A stretch of DNA of 6,686 nucleotides, from NCBI GenBank assembly GCA_016177865.1, contig JACOUJ010000018.1, positions 1 through 6,686 on the forward strand. The letters run 5' to 3'. The stretch's first letter is position 1; the number at the start of each line of letters is the position of its first letter. Position numbers and translations under genes: made by a program. Of the stretch, positions 4,946 to 6,686 are shown piece after piece. The notes under the pieces were generated by a model that saw only the letters and a program-made list of their open reading frames with translations, did not search any database and was not told where the DNA came from. Source of the stretch: Candidatus Rokuibacteriota bacterium (GTDB taxonomy: Bacteria > Methylomirabilota > Methylomirabilia > Rokubacteriales > JACOUJ01).

Positions 4946-6085
4946 ATGCGCTATATCTCCAACACCCCCGCGCAGCAGAAGGAGATGCTTCGGGTCGTCG
5001 GGGCGACCAGCATCGAGGACCTCCTCTCGCCGATTCCGCCCAAGGCGCGGCTCTCGCGCCCCCTCAACGTGCCGGCGGCGAGGGCGGAGGCCGATCTGGT
5101 CCGTCACATGGGCCAGCTCGCCGCGCGGAACGCCAACACGGACGACTTCGTCTGCTTCCTCGGCGGGGGCGCCTACGATCACTACGTCCCGAGCCCCATC
5201 AACCACCTGATCTCCCGTGGGGAGTTCTTCACTGCGTATACCCCTTACCAGCCCGAGGCCAGCCAGGGGACTCTCAGGACAATCTATGAGTATCAGACCA
5301 TGATGGCGGAGCTGACTGGGATGGACGTCGCGAATGCGTCGCTCTACGATGGGGCCTCCTCGCTGGGCGAAGCGGCGCTGATGGCGCACGCTGCCACCGA
5401 CGGACGCCAGCAGCTCGTGATGTCCCACGGGGTGAACCCGTTCTACCGGCAGGTCGTAGACACGTACGTCGAGGGCCCTCGGCTCCGCATCAAGGAGATT
5501 CCCCTCGGGGACGGAGCCACCGATCTGGGAGCCCTCAAGAAGGCGGTGTCGGAGAAGACCGCCGCCGTGATCGTGCAGTACCCGAACTTTTTCGGCTGCG
5601 TGGAGGACGTGCAGGCGGCCGCTGACATCGCCCATGCGGCGAAGGCGCTGTGTGTCGTCGCCGTCGATCCCGTCTCGCTGGGCCTCCTGAGCCCGCCGGG
5701 AGCACTCGGGGCCGACATCGTCGTGGCGGAAGGGCAGGGGTTCGGCATCCCTCTCTCCTATGGGGGGCCGAACCTGGGGATCTTCGCCACCAAGACGGAT
5801 CTGATCCGCCGCATGCCCGGCCGTCTGGTAGGGGCGACGGTGGACCGGGACGACAAGCGCGGCTTTGTCCTGACCCTCCAGACCCGCGAGCAACACATCC
5901 GCCGGGAGAAAGCCACGTCCAACATCTGCACGAACGTCGCGCTCTGCGCCCTCATGGCCACGGTGTACCTGGCGCTGTTGGGCAGGGAGGGCCTGCGCAA
6001 GGTCGGCGAGCTGGCCTCCGCTTCGCCGCCCCCTTCTTCAAAGAGTTCGTCCTCCAGCTCCCGAAATCACCCGAGCGGATCGTGA
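4946..6085 (+). CDS. gcvPA: Glycine dehydrogenase (decarboxylating) subunit 1, frameshifted near its 3' end
   Basis: Subunit 1 of the two-subunit P protein, which with GcvPB decarboxylates glycine and loads the aminomethyl group on lipoyl-GcvH. The fold is of the PLP aminotransferase type, but the PLP lysine lies in the partner subunit. Typical segments are MRYISNTPAQQKEML at the start, FLGGGAYDHYVPS (71-83), YTPYQPEASQGTLRTIYEYQ (98-117), SLYDGASSLGEAALMA (132-147), QYPNFFGCVED (211-221), GQGFGIPLSYGGPNLGIFA (263-281) and TREQHIRREKATSNICTNV (313-331). Family-like sequence stops at about residue 357 (nucleotide 6016). After that the frame reads Ser/Pro-rich nonsense to the stop at 6085, while the true C-terminus continues in another frame (6016-6237). 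A ribosome site, AAGGGGGGG (4930-4938), overlaps the end of gcvH. Whether the lesion is biological or an assembly error cannot be told from the sequence. Confidence 0.9.
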   Translation: MRYISNTPAQQKEMLRVVGATSIEDLLSPIPPKARLSRPLNVPAARAEADLVRHMGQLAARNANTDDFVCFLGGGAYDHYVPSPINHLISRGEFFTAYTPYQPEASQGTLRTIYEYQTMMAELTGMDVANASLYDGASSLGEAALMAHAATDGRQQLVMSHGVNPFYRQVVDTYVEGPRLRIKEIPLGDGATDLGALKKAVSEKTAAVIVQYPNFFGCVEDVQAAADIAHAAKALCVVAVDPVSLGLLSPPGALGADIVVAEGQGFGIPLSYGGPNLGIFATKTDLIRRMPGRLVGATVDRDDKRGFVLTLQTREQHIRREKATSNICTNVALCALMATVYLALLGREGLRKVGELASASPPPSSKSSSSSSRNHPSGS

Positions 6086-6237
6086 AGCGATTGGCGAAGG
6101 AGAAGATCCTGGCCGGGCTCCCGCTCAAGCCGTTCCACCGGGCGTTGAAGGACTGTCTGCTCGTCGCCGTCACCGAGAAGCGCACGCGGCAGGAGATCGA
6201 CGCCTACGTGCAGGCACTCTCACAGGCCGTCGCCTAA
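6016..6237 (+). pseudogene. gcvPA: gcvPA 3' fragment, displaced frame
   Basis: This frame encodes LRFAAPFFKEFVLQLPKSPE at its start, then ILAGLPLKPFH and CLLVAVTEKRTRQEIDAYV, which is the normal C-terminal domain of GcvPA, ending at TAA 6235-6237. It is in a different frame from the 5' part. Added together the two parts give about 429 residues, against about 445-450 usual for the subunit. The gap is the helix that normally links GLRxVxEL to the PFFKEF strand, about 18 residues. A loss of 3n+1 nucleotides (about 52-58) in place of this helix would explain both the shift and the shortening. There is no independent start codon or ribosome site. AAGGGG (6236-6241), overlapping the stop, serves gcvPB. 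Confidence 0.85.
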
Positions 6238-6247
6238 GGGGCTGATC

Positions 6248-6686
6248 ATGCGCCACTATGACAAGTTGATCTTCGAGCTCTCCTCTCCCGGGCGCGTCGG
6301 CTATTCGCTGCCGGAGGCTGACGTCCCCGTCTCCGATCCGAAGAAGATCCTGCCATCGGAACACCTCCGGGGCGCGCCGCCCGAGCTGCCCGAAGTGTCC
6401 GAGCTCGACGTGATCCGCCACTACTCGCGTCTGTCGCAGCTGAACTACGGGGTGGACACCCACTTCTACCCGCTGGGCTCGTGCACCATGAAGTACAACC
6501 CGAAGGTCACCGACGCGATGGCCGCGCTCCCCGGCATGCAGAACGTGCACCCCCTGCAGCCCGAGGAGACCGTCCAGGGGGCGGTTCAGCTGATGTTCGG
6601 GCTGCAGGAGGCGCGCGCACGCATAACCGGGTTTGACGCCGTGAGCTTCGCGCCCGCGGCGGGTGCTCACGGCGAGCTGGCGGGCC
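6248..6686 (+). CDS. gcvPB: Glycine dehydrogenase (decarboxylating) subunit 2, 5' part
   Basis: The frame opens at ATG 6248, 10 bp after the gcvPA stop with AAGGGG (6236-6241) 6 nt before it, and stays open for 146 codons to the right edge. It is the N-terminal third of the second P-protein subunit, which carries the PLP-binding lysine (beyond the window). Diagnostic segments are LIFELSSPGRVGYSLPE (7-23), FYPLGSCTMKYNPK (73-86), HPLQPEETVQGA (101-112) and PAAGAHGELAG (136-146). These are close to the family consensus and show no lesion, so the partner of the damaged gcvPA looks intact as far as visible. Confidence 0.96.
   Translation, partial: MRHYDKLIFELSSPGRVGYSLPEADVPVSDPKKILPSEHLRGAPPELPEVSELDVIRHYSRLSQLNYGVDTHFYPLGSCTMKYNPKVTDAMAALPGMQNVHPLQPEETVQGAVQLMFGLQEARARITGFDAVSFAPAAGAHGELAG

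Noticed and set aside
4823..5896. Open frame of 357 codons on the minus strand opposite gcvH/gcvPA
   Set aside because: Same explanation: a shadow of conserved gcvPA coding sequence, with low-complexity composition and no ribosome site noticed.

Overview
The window is GC-rich bacterial chromosome with densely packed, housekeeping-like genes in two divergent blocks that share a 186-bp control region (3249-3434). No 16S or other taxonomic marker is present. High GC, a glycine cleavage operon in the order T-H-PA-PB with a split P protein, and neighbouring fatty-acid/acyl-CoA genes would fit an uncultured GC-rich lineage (for example NC10/Rokubacteria-like or deltaproteobacterial), but this placement is only an impression.

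Minus-strand block, read right to left: a crotonase-superfamily protein whose active site looks PaaG/isomerase-like rather than hydratase-like (3248-2460); a FabH-like ketoacyl-ACP synthase III with a complete Cys-His-Asn triad and an extra segment near its N-terminus (2463-1369, start overlapping the previous stop by 4 bp); a 42-residue, very basic small protein (1346-1218); a 320-bp non-coding stretch with nested inverted repeats, hairpins and a terminator-like element; and a response-regulator/diguanylate-cyclase (REC-GGDEF) gene (897-1) that runs off the left edge. The first three genes look like one transcription unit with a good sigma70-type promoter at 3267-3295. The REC-GGDEF gene is probably a separate unit.

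Plus-strand block: gcvT (3435-4547), gcvH (4552-4944), gcvPA (4946-6237, frameshifted near 6010-6020 with about 18 residues missing) and the 5' part of gcvPB (6248 to the right edge). Gaps of 1-10 bp mark a tight operon. Together they encode the T, H and two-subunit P proteins of the glycine cleavage system, which transfers the one-carbon unit of glycine to tetrahydrofolate. The L protein (dihydrolipoyl dehydrogenase) is not in view.

I see no CRISPR array, tRNA, rRNA, transposase or defence system. The points most worth a second look are the structured intergenic region with its small basic protein, the altered catalytic residues of the crotonase, the degenerate receiver domain joined to an intact GGDEF domain, and the gcvPA lesion.
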